A stretch of DNA of 64,000 nt. Origin: Aplysia californica (Eukaryota; Mollusca; Gastropoda; Aplysiida; Aplysiidae). The stretch spans positions 741,487-805,486 of the forward strand of contig NW_004797419.1 of the NCBI RefSeq assembly GCF_000002075.1. The letters are read 5' to 3'. Shown here in pieces: positions 22,975 to 34,046 of the stretch. Position 1 is the first letter of the stretch; every line of letters starts with the position of its first letter. The translations under genes were made by a program, and so were the position numbers. Under the pieces are notes generated by a model. That model saw only the letters and a program-made list of their open reading frames with translations. It was not told the DNA's origin and did not search any database.

Positions 22975-24447
22975 TTTGTAAATTGTAAATAGTGTCCATA
23001 ACAACAGGAGCTACTAGATCTAATCTTTTCCGCATTTACGTATATAAGTGTGTTTGGAATTTATGAATAATTAGTTGAAAACCTTTTTCTTTTCAGGAAG
23101 TTGTTGACGTATTTGTACCAAATGCCCTTTTTGTTGTCAAAATACGTTTAAAAAAAGCATTCTACACTGAAGTAGGCTATTCAATTTATCAACAACAACC
23201 CGATGGGGGAAAAAAAGTTTATGTTTTCCACCGGAAATTGCTGGTGGTAGGCAAAATGAATCATGTCTCACAGAGGTTATAATAGTTCAACCTCTTTGTT
23301 TGTACAATATTTTTGTTCAAATAATAGACCTATAATATCTCTTTGGCTATTTGAGAAACCGATATATCTTCCAAGATATTAATATGTTGTGTCGAATACG
23401 GTTCATAAAAGCGATGGACATTGACAATTCAAACAAGGCGGCGAATTGACTTCACAACAAAGATTTGTAACTATTATAGAGTTGCCAGCCCTGCTCAGAA
23501 GAAAAAAAGAAGAAAAAAAAAACGATTGGGGAACGTCGTTGAGCAAAAAAAAACAACAACAGCAAAAACAACGGTACAACCTAAATTGATAAGGACTTTA
23601 CTGAATTAAAATTAAATGAAATAAATCAAATTGGCCCTGGAATAACACAATATGGCGGAAAAGACGCGCAGCTCGCTCACTCGTATGATAAATTTATAAT
23701 GGTATATCTTTATAAAAGAAAAAAATCAATCTTTCATTGGATTTCATTGTCAGAGATCAGGTAGTGTAATGAAAATGGGAGGCCCGGGAGAGGGGGAGAG
23801 GAGGATTTATTTGATATTCCAAATTATACGTAGGGCCTAATATAATATGGATTTGACAAACACCCATGCTCACCCAACGCTCACGTGTACATTCATAAAC
23901 TTTTTTAAAAATCAAATCCTGTCACTTGCTAAAATCTATACATATACCCACAATTTTACGTTTTCAGGGAAAAACACAGTTGTTGACGATGTTTCTGCTG
24001 AACGGACGGGCGACAAAAGTGCATCTGTCAAACGCGGTTTGGTGTGAACACATATAGGGCCTAGAGGTAGGCCAAGTGAAGAGACATACATTTTATTTGT
24101 GCATTTTGTTGATCAGCCGCTATTGGTCGTCTACTGTCTGGCATTCCTGGTGGAAACGACGGGCTAAATTATGACTGTCAGCGACCGTGCGCATCGTCGA
24201 ATGGAGCTCCGTGCGCTATTCTCATACGTTATGGAGCTCCTGTATCGTTCAATTTTTATTCCGAATCCAATGTGACACAGCCTGGACCGGGCTGGCAAAA
24301 TCATAGACCTAACCCCCATAATATGGAAAAGTAATAATGGGAAGTCGTAAACAAACACAAACAAACAAACAAAGCGGGGGGAAAGGCAACTATGCAGGTG
24401 TTGACAGTTCAAAACAAACCATAAAGGACGCTTGGAAGATTGCTAAG
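22975..24447. other. RSPH14 upstream flank
   Basis: Apart from the X-box-like site and short A-rich runs (23495-23565) I see no gene, RNA or named element here. The 5' UTR and promoter of RSPH14 should start just above 22974. Confidence 0.5.
22992..23005. promoter_or_regulatory. X-box-like RFX site upstream of RSPH14
   Basis: The 14-mer GTGTCCATAACAAC lies 18-31 bp upstream of the RSPH14 start codon (22974). It matches the palindromic RFX X-box (GTNRCCATRGYAAC type) at about 12 of 14 positions. X-boxes close to the start are the usual control element of ciliary genes in animals, so the location fits the product. The match is visible; its function is inferred. Confidence 0.5.
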
Positions 24448-24470
24448 AAGCACTATTTGCGATATCTGGT

Positions 24471-24510
<40 letters not shown>

Positions 24511-25580
24511 NNNNNNNNNNNNNNNNNNNNNNNNNNNNNNNNNNNNNNNNNNNNNNNNNNNNNNNNNNNNNNNNNNNNNNNNNNNNNNNNNNNNNNNNNN
24601 NNNNNNNNNNATAATAATAATGATGATGATGATGATGATGATGATGATACTGAGGATACATCAGGCATAAGGTGAACCCTCTTCTCCACCCTCGAGGATC
24701 TTGACTTTGCCGACGACCTTGCACTGCGCGGCTCTCCCATACCAACCAGCACATGCAGGAAAAAACAAACCGACTCTACAAATACGGACGACAGATTGGG
24801 TTAAGAATAAAAAAGCCAGAAAAAGACAGAAGTGATGACACTGAATGTAGGCTCTCCAACGCGATTAGGGTGAACAACAGGGACCTCCCTATATAACAGA
24901 CACATTTATCTACCTAGGCAGCATAATCAAAACTGACGGCGGCACAAAGGAAGACATCATGGACAGACTCAGCAAGGCAAGATCTGTAGGCCTACATGTA
25001 CACAAAAGCATGGTCAACATCTGGAAGTCAGGACTGTTTAGTATACAAACCAAGCTAAAGCTGTATAACAGCTGTGTACTATCCACACTCCTATATGGAG
25101 CTGAATGCTGGAGGATGACTGATCATGACCGTGCCAAGCTATCTTCCTTTCATACAACCAGCTTACGCCAAATCCTCAGGATCTTCTGGCACGACAAGTT
25201 CCAACGCAGATCTGTTATGTAAATGTAGGCAAGAGGACATGACCACCATACCGGTAATAAAAAGGAGAAGATAGAGATGGATTGGACATGATCTGAGAAG
25301 AGAACCAGACTCTATTGTGAAGACTGCCCTCCACTAGACACCCGAAGGACGTAGCAAAAGGGGCAGACCCAAAGTGACCTGGAGACGCACAGAGTTGAGT
25401 CTGAAAGAAGGAGTTTAGAACTCACCTTTAATCTCCTTGGCCTGAAATGAAATCCTGGAATCATTCGTGGGGAACGTAGACCAAGATGGCCCAAAACAGA
25501 CAGAGCGAGAGATCCTATGTTGTTGCCCTAAACGCCAGATGGCGTACTGGGTAGTAAGTAAGTAAGCACTATTGCGATAT
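24448..25580 (+). mobile_element. 5'-truncated non-LTR retrotransposon (LINE) with target-site duplications
   Basis: Flanking duplications AAGCACTATTTGCGATAT (24448-24465) and AAGCACTATTGCGATAT (25564-25580) bracket it. The reverse-transcriptase palm motif DFADDL is encoded near 24701-24718. Positions 24959-25222 keep an open frame whose wording (LKLYNSCVLSTLLYGAECWR) is typical of the C-terminal part of LINE ORF2 proteins in aquatic invertebrates. The frame is broken elsewhere; for example a TGA stands where relatives have Trp near 24670. The 3' end is a short (TAAG)n tail, typical of some LINE clades. A microsatellite and gap (24474-24648) lie inside its 5' part. Confidence 0.85.
24474..24648. 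repeat. (AAT)n / (GAT)n microsatellite with a 100-N gap
   Basis: AAT repeats, then N at 24511-24610 (a round 100, so probably of unknown length), then AAT and GAT repeats. Confidence 0.97.
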
Positions 25581-25786
25581 AAATATGCAGTCAAACCTCT
25601 TTATTAAACTGCCTACTTTGAGACAAGAATGAAGTTGGCAGTACAGACCTTACGGGGGTTTAATTATGTTGTCCTTTGTTAAATAGCCCCGACTGCCTAA
25701 CACCAAGGGAAATGATCGGCTATGCTATCTGTGTTTTGATATTGACTTTTTGTTAGTGAACTATCGTCGGTAATTTAGAGCTGAGT

Positions 25787-25808
25787 CCCCCCCCCCTCTC
25801 TCAATCTG

Positions 25809-25886
<78 letters not shown>

Positions 25887-25933
25887 GTCTGTGTGTCTGT
25901 CCGTCTGTCCGTGAGACAGTCTGTGTGTGTATC

Positions 25934-25978
<45 letters not shown>

Positions 25979-25994
25979 GCATGCACGTGTATCG

Positions 25995-26054
<60 letters not shown>

Positions 26055-26060
26055 GCGTGT

Positions 26061-26112
<52 letters not shown>
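25787..26112. repeat. Compound (TC)n, (TCTG)n and (GT)n microsatellite
   Basis: Successive long TC, TCTG and GT tracts. Open frames here are repeat artefacts. Confidence 0.97.
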
Positions 26113-26440
26113 AAATCCAAATTGGAAATTAAATAGGCCTACTCATCTGGTCAGAGCCAACACGTGAAATGCATAATGATAATTGCCTGAAATCTACAAA
26201 TAGAAGGGGATGGGATGGCATGAAGTATCTAGAAGTTAGTTCATCGTAAATTAAAGTATGAGTATGAGTAAGAATAACCGAAAATCTAAAAAACATTTTT
26301 TTTAAAGTGTGCTGTTTAATGTTATTACAACTAGTTAAATGATAATATAATGTGTTTGTGTATGTTTTTATATAATTATTGTTAACTTGTTGGGTTTTTT
26401 TTTTCGTGAGCTTTATTTTCATTATTTAAAATAGGCACAC

Positions 26441-26662
<222 letters not shown>

Positions 26663-26847
26663 AGAGCGATGGAATGGAGGGAGGGGGATAGAAATAGACA
26701 GAATTTCTTTCTATGTGTTCTTAAAAATTGTCTCCACACTCAGATCTCCTATGTGCGACAGCAAAGTTAAAAGTGTGTATCCGACAGTATCCGTAGCCTA
26801 ATACTTGAGCAATAATACTGTAATAGGCCTATAATAATACTACATGT

Positions 26848-27351
26848 ATTGTCAAAGATAGTACAAGACAAGATGGGTCACTCAGCCTAAAAAGTGTCCG
26901 CAGGAAGTATGCTCTTTGCTTCAGATGGCGCTGCAGTCTGTTTTGAAGCTCTCTTTCGTTTTTCCAGAAGAAGAATAGGAATAGCACCTCCTTGCGTGCG
27001 CAGATCGACTGCTGTTCATCAGCAGTTCGAGTTCGTTCAGTGCAGAGTTTTAGGTTATTTATACTTTAATGACCTCTCGCCTTTCATTCTAAAGTCAATT
27101 TAAACGAAGAAAACAATCACCCTTTCCTCCGGAAGAGGTTTTTTGTCAGCGTAACCATTTTTAAAAAGCGTTCTTCCGAAATTTATCCCAAAACTTGCTA
27201 GTTTCACTTTGATTTTAAAAAACTCAAGTAGGGTAACTCTGTTCGCAAAGAGTGCGCTTTTGTGAAGAGGGCGCCACCAAATTTTGAGGACACTTTTTTA
27301 ATTGGCTCAAAGAGAGAAGTGGCCCATCTTGTTATGTACTATCATTGGTAT
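26848..27351. mobile_element. Inverted-repeat MITE, family D, copy 1
   Basis: The left end is TATTGTCAAAGATAGTAC and the right end, read inward, is AATACCAATGATAGTAC. Both continue into ACAAGATGGG(T/C)CACT. The interior shares AAGCTCTCTTTCGTTT and CAAGTAGGGTAACTCTG with the copy at 52578-52900. Confidence 0.7.
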
Positions 27352-28043
27352 TGTTTAACCACTCTGAGGAGGCTTTATTCGTATTTTTTTGGTGATGCAT
27401 TGTAAAATATCGATATATGCCCTTTTTACTTTTTACATTATCGTTCGACGATTACGAAACGAAAGTTGGTAATGGCGGCAGCGTTTGGACTGTGCTGAAA
27501 AGGCAGTTTCGAAAATTGTCATGTGGTTTTGGTAACTTCAGACAAATGCTGTTTATTAATTATACTGTAGTGTTTATATATCTGACGAACTTGGGGAAGG
27601 AGTGCAAGAAATTTCCTTCAATTTCGCACTGGGGTTGGGAAGGGTGTGTAGGTTTAGTTTTCAAAGGCCACTTGAGTCTGAGAATAGCACAAGCGGGCCT
27701 TTTGGCTAGATCTATTCTCACCCGGTGTGCCTTCACCGTGATAGGCCAACCAAAGCAGCATTCACCGTAAACAAACGTTCCAGCGCTCTTGTATTGAAAG
27801 CGTGCAATTTTTTTTGGGGGGGAGGGAGAGGAGTAGAGAACTTCCGGGCAAAACAAAATGGCGACAATAGCCGAAGCATCTTTGTAGATGACCAAATTGA
27901 TTTAGATCTAGGCTTACTAAACTTTTGCGGGGAGGACTTCCGTAACGAGCGACCACTGTGAGACAGCAGAATTGAGGGAAGGACTGCCCGGGTTCCGTAA
28001 TGAGCGACCACCCCATCAAACACAAATAAAGAAAAGGCCTAAC

Positions 28044-28265
28044 CCTAGCCCTAACCCTAACCCGGAAGGACTTCCGTAACGAGCGACCACCCCATCAAAC
28101 ACAATAAAGAAGAGGCCTAGACCTAACCCTAACCCTAACCCTAACCCCTACCCCTACCCCAAGCCCTCAATTCTGCTCTGTCTCATAGTGGTCACTCGTT
28201 ACGGAAGACCTCACCCTAACCCTAACCCTAACCCTAACCCTAACCCTACCCCTACCCCTACCCCT
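28044..28265. repeat. Interstitial telomere-like arrays (CCCTAA)n / (CCCCTA)n
   Basis: Several perfect TTAGGG-type units on the minus strand with TAGGGG variants. The arrays are the cores of the nested MITEs, not a chromosome end. Confidence 0.95.
28064..28214 (-). mobile_element. Telomere-motif MITE, innermost intact copy (151 bp)
   Basis: This unit is complete. One end is GGAAGGACTTCCGTAACGAG, then CCCATCAAACACAATAAAG, then the (CCCTAA)n/(CCCCTA)n core, then CCTCAATTCTGC and the other inverted end. CCTAACCC flanks it on both sides (28056-28063, 28215-28222). That duplication lies in a repeat and so proves less. Confidence 0.85.
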
Positions 28266-28440
28266 ACATCTACCCCTACCCCTAGCCCTCAATTCTGCTC
28301 TGTCTCATAGTGGTCGCTCGTTGTTGCGGAAGTCCTCCCGAATTGAGAGCTAGATCTAGGGCAGGGGGTAGGGTTAGGGTTCTAAGGCCTCTTCTTTATT
28401 GTGTTTGATGGGGTGGTCGCTCGTTATGGAAGTCCTCCCC

Positions 28441-28580
28441 TTTTGGATTTTAACATCATTTTTTATCTTTGTTTTGTCAATTTGATCGTCCCCACCGATA
28501 GACGGTATTCAGAAAGAGAGTGCAAGAGAGAGAGGGGAGAAGGTCTTGCGAGAACTTACAGGCGAAACAAAATGGCGACC
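28441..28580. repeat. Dispersed repeat paired with 30838-30995
   Basis: TTTTAACATCATTTTTTATC, TTTGATCGTCCCCACC and GACGGTATTCAGAAAG correspond to similar blocks at 30890-30975. The left half of the same repeat is at 27880-27929 and was separated by the MITE nest. Confidence 0.6.
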
Positions 28581-29239
28581 CGTGTTATTCGGCTCAATTC
28601 GAAAAGTGAAAAGGCCATATAGAGTAGAGGAGGTAGTCTGCGCTACCCTAAGCATAAAAAGTGACCTTGCGAGTCCCCGGAGAAAGGGGAGGTGACCGCA
28701 CAATAACTGATGAGAAGCAAATTTCATCTGCTATCGTCGGCCCAGCACGCTTTGCCGGCTTTGTTTGCCTGTCTCCCTCAGTAGTGGCATTTGTGAGGCA
28801 AAGTGAGGACGGATGTGTGCGACAATGAGCCGGGATGAGCGTTCCTGCTTGAGGGTGGTGCGTTTTACGGAGGGGCTGCGCGCTAGTATAGGGCGGGTCT
28901 TGCAACATGTCCTAATAACTTATTATTATGAATGTTATTATAGGCTAAAGTATGATTTTCTAACCATAAAGCAAGAAATATTCTTACAAATTGCACAAGA
29001 GTTAAGAGTTACAAAAGACACTCAGTTTTTATGCATAGCCAAAAGAGAAAGAAAACAAAAAATAACTGAAGCCAACACTTACAATGGAAACAGTAATCTA
29101 TTAGTGAGTCAAGATAACTCTGAATACCATGAATTAAATTATATAAGAACAGCAAAGTAGAGACATGTGGATCTAATTGCACATGGATAAACAAAGATAT
29201 TGTTTACACTATTTGTATGAACAAATTGGGAAGGAGAGA

Positions 29240-30440
29240 TTAGTCAGCACAGCAAAAGAGCTCGATGTCCATGGCATCCAGGTTTTCCTGAGTCTTGTCC
29301 TTCAGGTCCATCTGTTTGACACAGTTGGTGTGCCACCACTTGTCACAAAGCATGCACTGGGTGAGCACTACCTGTCCTGCGGTGGTGGCTCCACACCCAG
29401 CACAGTTGACTGTAATGTCCCCACAATTGTCGGAGCTGTCGTCATACACCGGCTCTTCACCTGAGTCAGAGGAATCTTCCTCCTCTTTCTTCTTCTGTGA
29501 GGCCACAACCAAAGCATTCATCTTCTTCTCTTGAATTCTTCTTTTCTTCTCCTCCTCTTTTTCCTTCTTTGCCTGCTCCTTTTGTTTTTTCTTCTCTTTT
29601 TGGCTTTCCTTCTTGTCTTCAGCTTGTGCTAGCCGTTCCATCTTTCTCTTCTCCCTTTGCTTCTTCCTCTCTTCCTTCTGCTGTTCTTCTTCCGCCTTCT
29701 TCTTCTTCGTGAGTATCATCTCTTTATAGTCATTTTCCCACTGATGGACCGGGGCACTGTTGGCTGGAGCCTTCTAACGGCCTTGTTCTTTGAACAGGAC
29801 GGAAAAGTGAGCACCTTGTCGATAGTCATCTCCCCGGAGGGGTGCTGAGGTTCCAGGGCTCTTGCTGATGGCTGGGGGAGCGGAGGAGCTGGACCACATG
29901 TTGTAGTCGGGGTCGATCTTGAGATCGTATCCATTGTCATACCTTTTGAGGTACAAGTCCACCTTCTCCTCCCCAAGCTAAAGTTCAAGGAGAGTATTTC
30001 CTTGAGTCGGTGACGGCGAGTTTGTGACATCGTGGATGGTTCAGAGGCAGAAGAGGCGGATGGGGCAGAGGCAGACGAGGTGGATGACAAGTTGAAGGTA
30101 GGGACAGGGGACCCTGTGAAGGTGCAGCTGGGTTCAGCTTGTCTTTTGTGAGGACAACGTCAGGGTTGTAGGGAAACAGCCCTGACTTGGTGAATCCACT
30201 CAGGGCCGTTTTAGCCAAGCTACTGTTGTCCAGGCCTTCAACTCAGGATGCCAGCAAACGTCCTCAGTGTCGTGGTGTCCCTCACAAACTTCCTTACCCC
30301 CTCTTGCCACGCTGGCTTAATAATGGCCCCGAAAAACGCCTAGTCCAGAGGCTGTGTCAGGTGGCTGGTGTGGGCCTTGATGCAATAATATTGCCCCGTT
30401 CTCGCTGCAGAGGTCTGTGACGCGAAACCCCGCCTTACCA
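29240..30440 (-). mobile_element. Decayed pogo/Tigger-type DNA transposase with PHD-like C-terminus
   Basis: On the minus strand, pieces of a DDE transposase lie in different frames. One, at about 30440-30300, encodes wording such as LGVFRGHY that corresponds to the PLDVGVF segment after the last catalytic Asp region. Positions 30218-29985 encode TALSGFTKSGLFPYNPDVVL, the usual GF-K-GLFP-N segment near the end of the domain. Positions 29719-29240 keep one open frame of 159 codons: a long Lys/Glu-rich coiled stretch, then a PHD-type cysteine pattern (CAGC, CMLCDKWWHTNC, FCC). The catalytic N-terminal half is missing and I could not find its terminal repeats. Confidence 0.75.
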
Positions 30441-33270
30441 GATGCCATGGCGGCACTGCGCGTCAACCTCCATCCATCCCCTCAGAGAGGCTGAGCGGCT
30501 CCGTGCTTTGCTTAGTACTGATGCTATACGCACAACACACTGTTCTGTGTGTAGTGCAAGTATACACATCTTCATAAAATGCATTGACAGCCTTACAACT
30601 ACACGCGAATGCACTGTTAGAATACGTAATCAGCAAGCCTGGAAATAATTTGCCTCTGTGTACGAACAATAAGCAACCACAGTGACCTGCAAATAATCTC
30701 ATGCTACAGGAAAGGGTGCTGCCGGATGTTGAGAAACGCGGGAACGCTCTTGCATGTTTAAATTTGTCTTATTTGTTCATACCACAGGGTTGTCTCGCAG
30801 ACCCCCCTTTCGCACAACCCCGCTGCTACTCTAGATCTAGGCGTCTTTGTAGACAACCAAATTAGCTTACTTTTGTGCTAGATCTATTACTGTTTGAATT
30901 ATAACGTCATTTTTTTCTTTGTTTTTGTCTCTATATTTGATCATCTACACCTTAGACAGTATTCCGAAATTAGGAAAACAGGTCTTGTTTCATATCGAGT
31001 GAAAATAGCCAACGCTGGGGTGAGAGGTTGATCGTATTTTTATTCTCTCCCCGGGTGAGGATAATCACTTCCGTTTTCAAAACAAACCCTGTCCCACTTT
31101 CCGATGTTCAGGTCCTAACTGATTAAAAGTCAGGGTCGACATTTCTTCAGAATGCAATTCACCATAGCTGGGCACGCAGCCACTACTCAATGAAAGCTCC
31201 AGTGACGGAAGAATGGGGGAAATTCTGTGTTAGAGGTGGCAGCTCCAGAAGCGCCAACAACCCTCAGTCACAACCAGAAGTACGAGAAGGCGCATCTGGC
31301 ACTGAACTCAGCTGCATCCATAATGGCCTTAACGTGCTGACAGGAGAGATGGAAAGCTGTGGAGAAGCGACATGTGCAACTATGCGTGACACTGGAGAAT
31401 AGCCATTGTTCTATTGACCGGTGCGACGCCAGAAGCAACTTGTACTCCTGTGAATCCTAGAACTCTCTTTAGAGACGGCCAATCCTGGGCTTGTATTTGC
31501 CCACTCTGCTGGGTGAAAGAACTGCAGACGAGTCACCTCTTGCTCTCTTTTGGATAAAACATTGATTCTGAGTATTATTAGTATTAAAGTTAAAGTCTAT
31601 CTATATATTCCTGTACTCTAAGAGTCAAAACCGGATTTTATGCTCCCATCTTTTTTTAGCAAAGAGAGAAAGATGGAGGGAGGAGGGATCAAAGGGATGT
31701 TGGGGGTGGGGGGGGGGGGGGCTCTTTTTTTTCCTTCCAAAATGTCATGATTAAGTCCTCACTCCTCTTGTGATGCATTTTTGAGTTCTAAATGAGAGTA
31801 TAAAGTCTGATCTATATTGCTACCCCCTTTTTACTTCTTTATTTGTGGTAGAGTTTAGGCAACTCCTACCTACGTTCAAATCATAGTGTAATGGCCGCTG
31901 TGTCACTGAGTGTCGGCCACTCAAACAGCTGCACTCAGGTATTTTTGCTGCAGTCTGCCATACCAGACGTTATCTGCAACTGGTTTTTCTCTGGCCATAT
32001 ATTTGTTGTTTTATTTTTTGGGTTTATTTTTAGTCCTTTTGTCCTCATAACTCAGTAGGTACGAAAGATTTAAAATGAGTCCCCACATCTAACCAAGGAT
32101 GTCCTGAGTGGTGTATAGTGTATAGAGGAATGGTTTCCAAGAATAGAGATTAGCTGCTTAGTAGTGGTCAACCAAATGAGATATATATATATATATATAT
32201 ATATATGCGGAGATTTGAGAGCAAAAACAAAACAGAAACATCTAATTTAATTTATATTCCTATTGGAAAAATGGTACTTTAGGCCAGAGTAGATATTGTT
32301 TTTGTTTTAATTCTACCTGGATGAAATATATGCAAGGATTGTCTTTAAAAAAACAGAGCCCCAGTAAAGACAGAGAGGGGATCGCAGTTTAAAAGTAAAC
32401 TAAAAATATTCAATGTTACTATAGCTTTTTTTATAACAAATGATCATACATGATGCAAAAGGCAATACAAGTTATTCTGTCTAGCTAAAGTACCGATTGC
32501 AGCACTGATACATGCCTCTATGGTGAAATTTAAAAAAATTGTGACCTGTATAACGGAATAGCCAAAAGTAGTGGTGCGTTTAAAATTAATGATTCAATTT
32601 TTAATTGCTAAAAAAAAAAACAGCTGTGCGTGGTGAAAGTGTAAAGAGCTAAAAGAAAGTGTACAACTGGTACAAATTTGTTTAATGTGGGACAGATAAA
32701 AGAGGAAGATGAGCCATATATATATAATAATGCAGTGCACCAGCAAGTTTCAAAATCAGGAGCCAACGTTCTGTGAGTTAAAGTAAAGTGCTTTTAGTGA
32801 AGATAGGTGCCAGAAAGTTAGCGAGATTGCTATGGCTTTGGGCCTTCCGAAATGAATCATTCATTATGGAGCAGCTGGGGTATCATAAAATATACTGGCT
32901 TGATGGGTCTCTTGCAATGGCTACTGATCAAAAGATACTTATATATCTGAGTACGGACGTTACTCTCCAACACGATTACGCCTCTTCTTACATGATGAAT
33001 CTGAACCAAGAGTGGATGCATAGTGGGCACAACTGGAAGTTAATATGCTGCTGTATTTTCCAATTAAACTTGATCTTGCTCTTTCATACCTTTATCTTTT
33101 AGGACCCCTCCTAAAAAAGTGACATTAATTAAACAGGAAAGGGTATCATAGTTCGCAAATTGACTTTATTTTCTTGACCAGAACTTTTTCAAGGGAGAGA
33201 TATATCCCCTGATGAGCTACTGAAAAAAATATGTTGAACTTTATGAAAATTTTAAGTCACTAAATGATTT
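30440..33270. other. Intergenic, little recognised
   Basis: It holds the dispersed repeat at 30838-30995, a G-run at 31707-31720 and an AT microsatellite at 32181-32206. A 70-codon open frame at 31190-31402 has no family resemblance that I can name. An upstream exon of the plus-strand gene may lie here. Confidence 0.4.
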
Positions 33271-33732
33271 GTGAGATGTGAAATCTAGTGCTCATCTGTG
33301 AAAATAATGAAATCGAAGAAACCGTTTTTCCGCCGATTTGGCAATTCTTATGATCAAATTTTAGTTTTTTGGTTCAACTTCGACACTTTATATGTCCAAT
33401 TAAAAACATATTTTGGTGTGGATTTTACTGAAAAACATTGGTTTAGGCATTTTAAAAAATGCAGATTTTCTGTTTCCAAGGACTTTCAAGCCATGGAAGT
33501 TACTGAACTTTGGCAACCCTTTTCTCGCTAATTTAATCTCTGAAACTAGGCGAACCCCACCTTTTTAAAATCTCACATTCAATCACAAAAATATCTCTAC
33601 TTGACTTCAGACTTCTGTTCAAGATAGATAGGTATTTCTTTCATCAAAAGCAAAAATAAAAAAAGCTTTAAGTCGATACCAATAACACCGTGCCCAAAAA
33701 TTGATGAGTGCCTGATTCCACAGCATTTTACT
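33271..33732 (-). mobile_element. MITE family A, copy 6
   Basis: Reverse-oriented copy with AAAATAATGAAATCGAAG near the left and AGTGCCTGATTCCACAGC at the right. The interior TTTACTGAAAAACATTG is the inverse of the family's CAATGTTTTTCAGTAAA. Confidence 0.85.
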
Positions 33733-34046
33733 TTACCAAGTAATATTTTGAAATTGGTCTATGGCTATTTTCCTCTTTCTTTTCTTTTGAGGTAAGCCAT
33801 CGTACATAATATGATAATTATATGGGGATGAAGAAGATGACAATGAGGTTACCTTTGACCAAGATGTCCAAGATAATCTTTTTTTCTGTATGTGTTGCTG
33901 TTCTTCACATTTTTGGGGGTACGGATGTTTTCCTCCTTCAGTCTATCATTGTTCTCAGTTATATTCATTTATACTACTCAGCACCGATATGCTATGTTAA
34001 ATTCACTACTTTTAAAGATGTAAACTTTCAACTTACAGATAGATGG

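Larger units (their letters stand above)
27977..28339 (-). mobile_element. Telomere-motif MITE, second copy, inverted, inside the first
   Basis: An exact 8 bp duplication of host sequence, GAATTGAG, flanks it at 27969-27976 and 28340-28347. It is in opposite orientation to the outer copy. Its core is an array of CCCTAA grading into CCCCTA. A third copy splits it at 28064-28214. Confidence 0.88.
27930..28439 (+). mobile_element. Telomere-motif MITE, outermost copy of a three-deep nest
   Basis: The left end is GGGAGGACTTCCGTAACGAG. The right end, read inward, is GGGAGGACTTCCATAACGAG. The flanks CTTTTGCG (27922-27929) and CTTTTGGA (28440-28447) look like a decayed 8 bp target duplication. It is split at 27977-28339 by a second copy. 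Its own core is a short TAGGGT array ending in AAGGCCTCTTCTTTATTG. Confidence 0.85.

Noticed and set aside
25761-26167. Open frames rich in Cys-Val, His-Thr or Arg-Glu
   Set aside because: Translations of (GT)n, (CA)n and (GA)n microsatellites; not genes.
27417-27770. 117-codon open frame in the intergenic region
   Set aside because: No recognisable motif; overlaps dispersed repeat sequence.
28044-28265. Interstitial telomere as a chromosome-fusion or healed-break scar
   Set aside because: The TTAGGG-type arrays occupy the same internal place in three copies of one mobile element, so they belong to the element.
31190-31402. 70-codon open frame with fairly even base use
   Set aside because: No family resemblance, no splice context and no neighbouring coding sequence; could be transposon debris.
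32788-33102. 104-codon open frame before the plus-strand gene
   Set aside because: It lacks a supported start, has poor codon use and a hydrophobic random-looking end.
33827-33880. Acidic reading GDEEDDNEVTFDQDVQDN as an upstream exon of the plus-strand gene
   Set aside because: It reads like coding sequence but has no GT donor at its end and no convincing acceptor.
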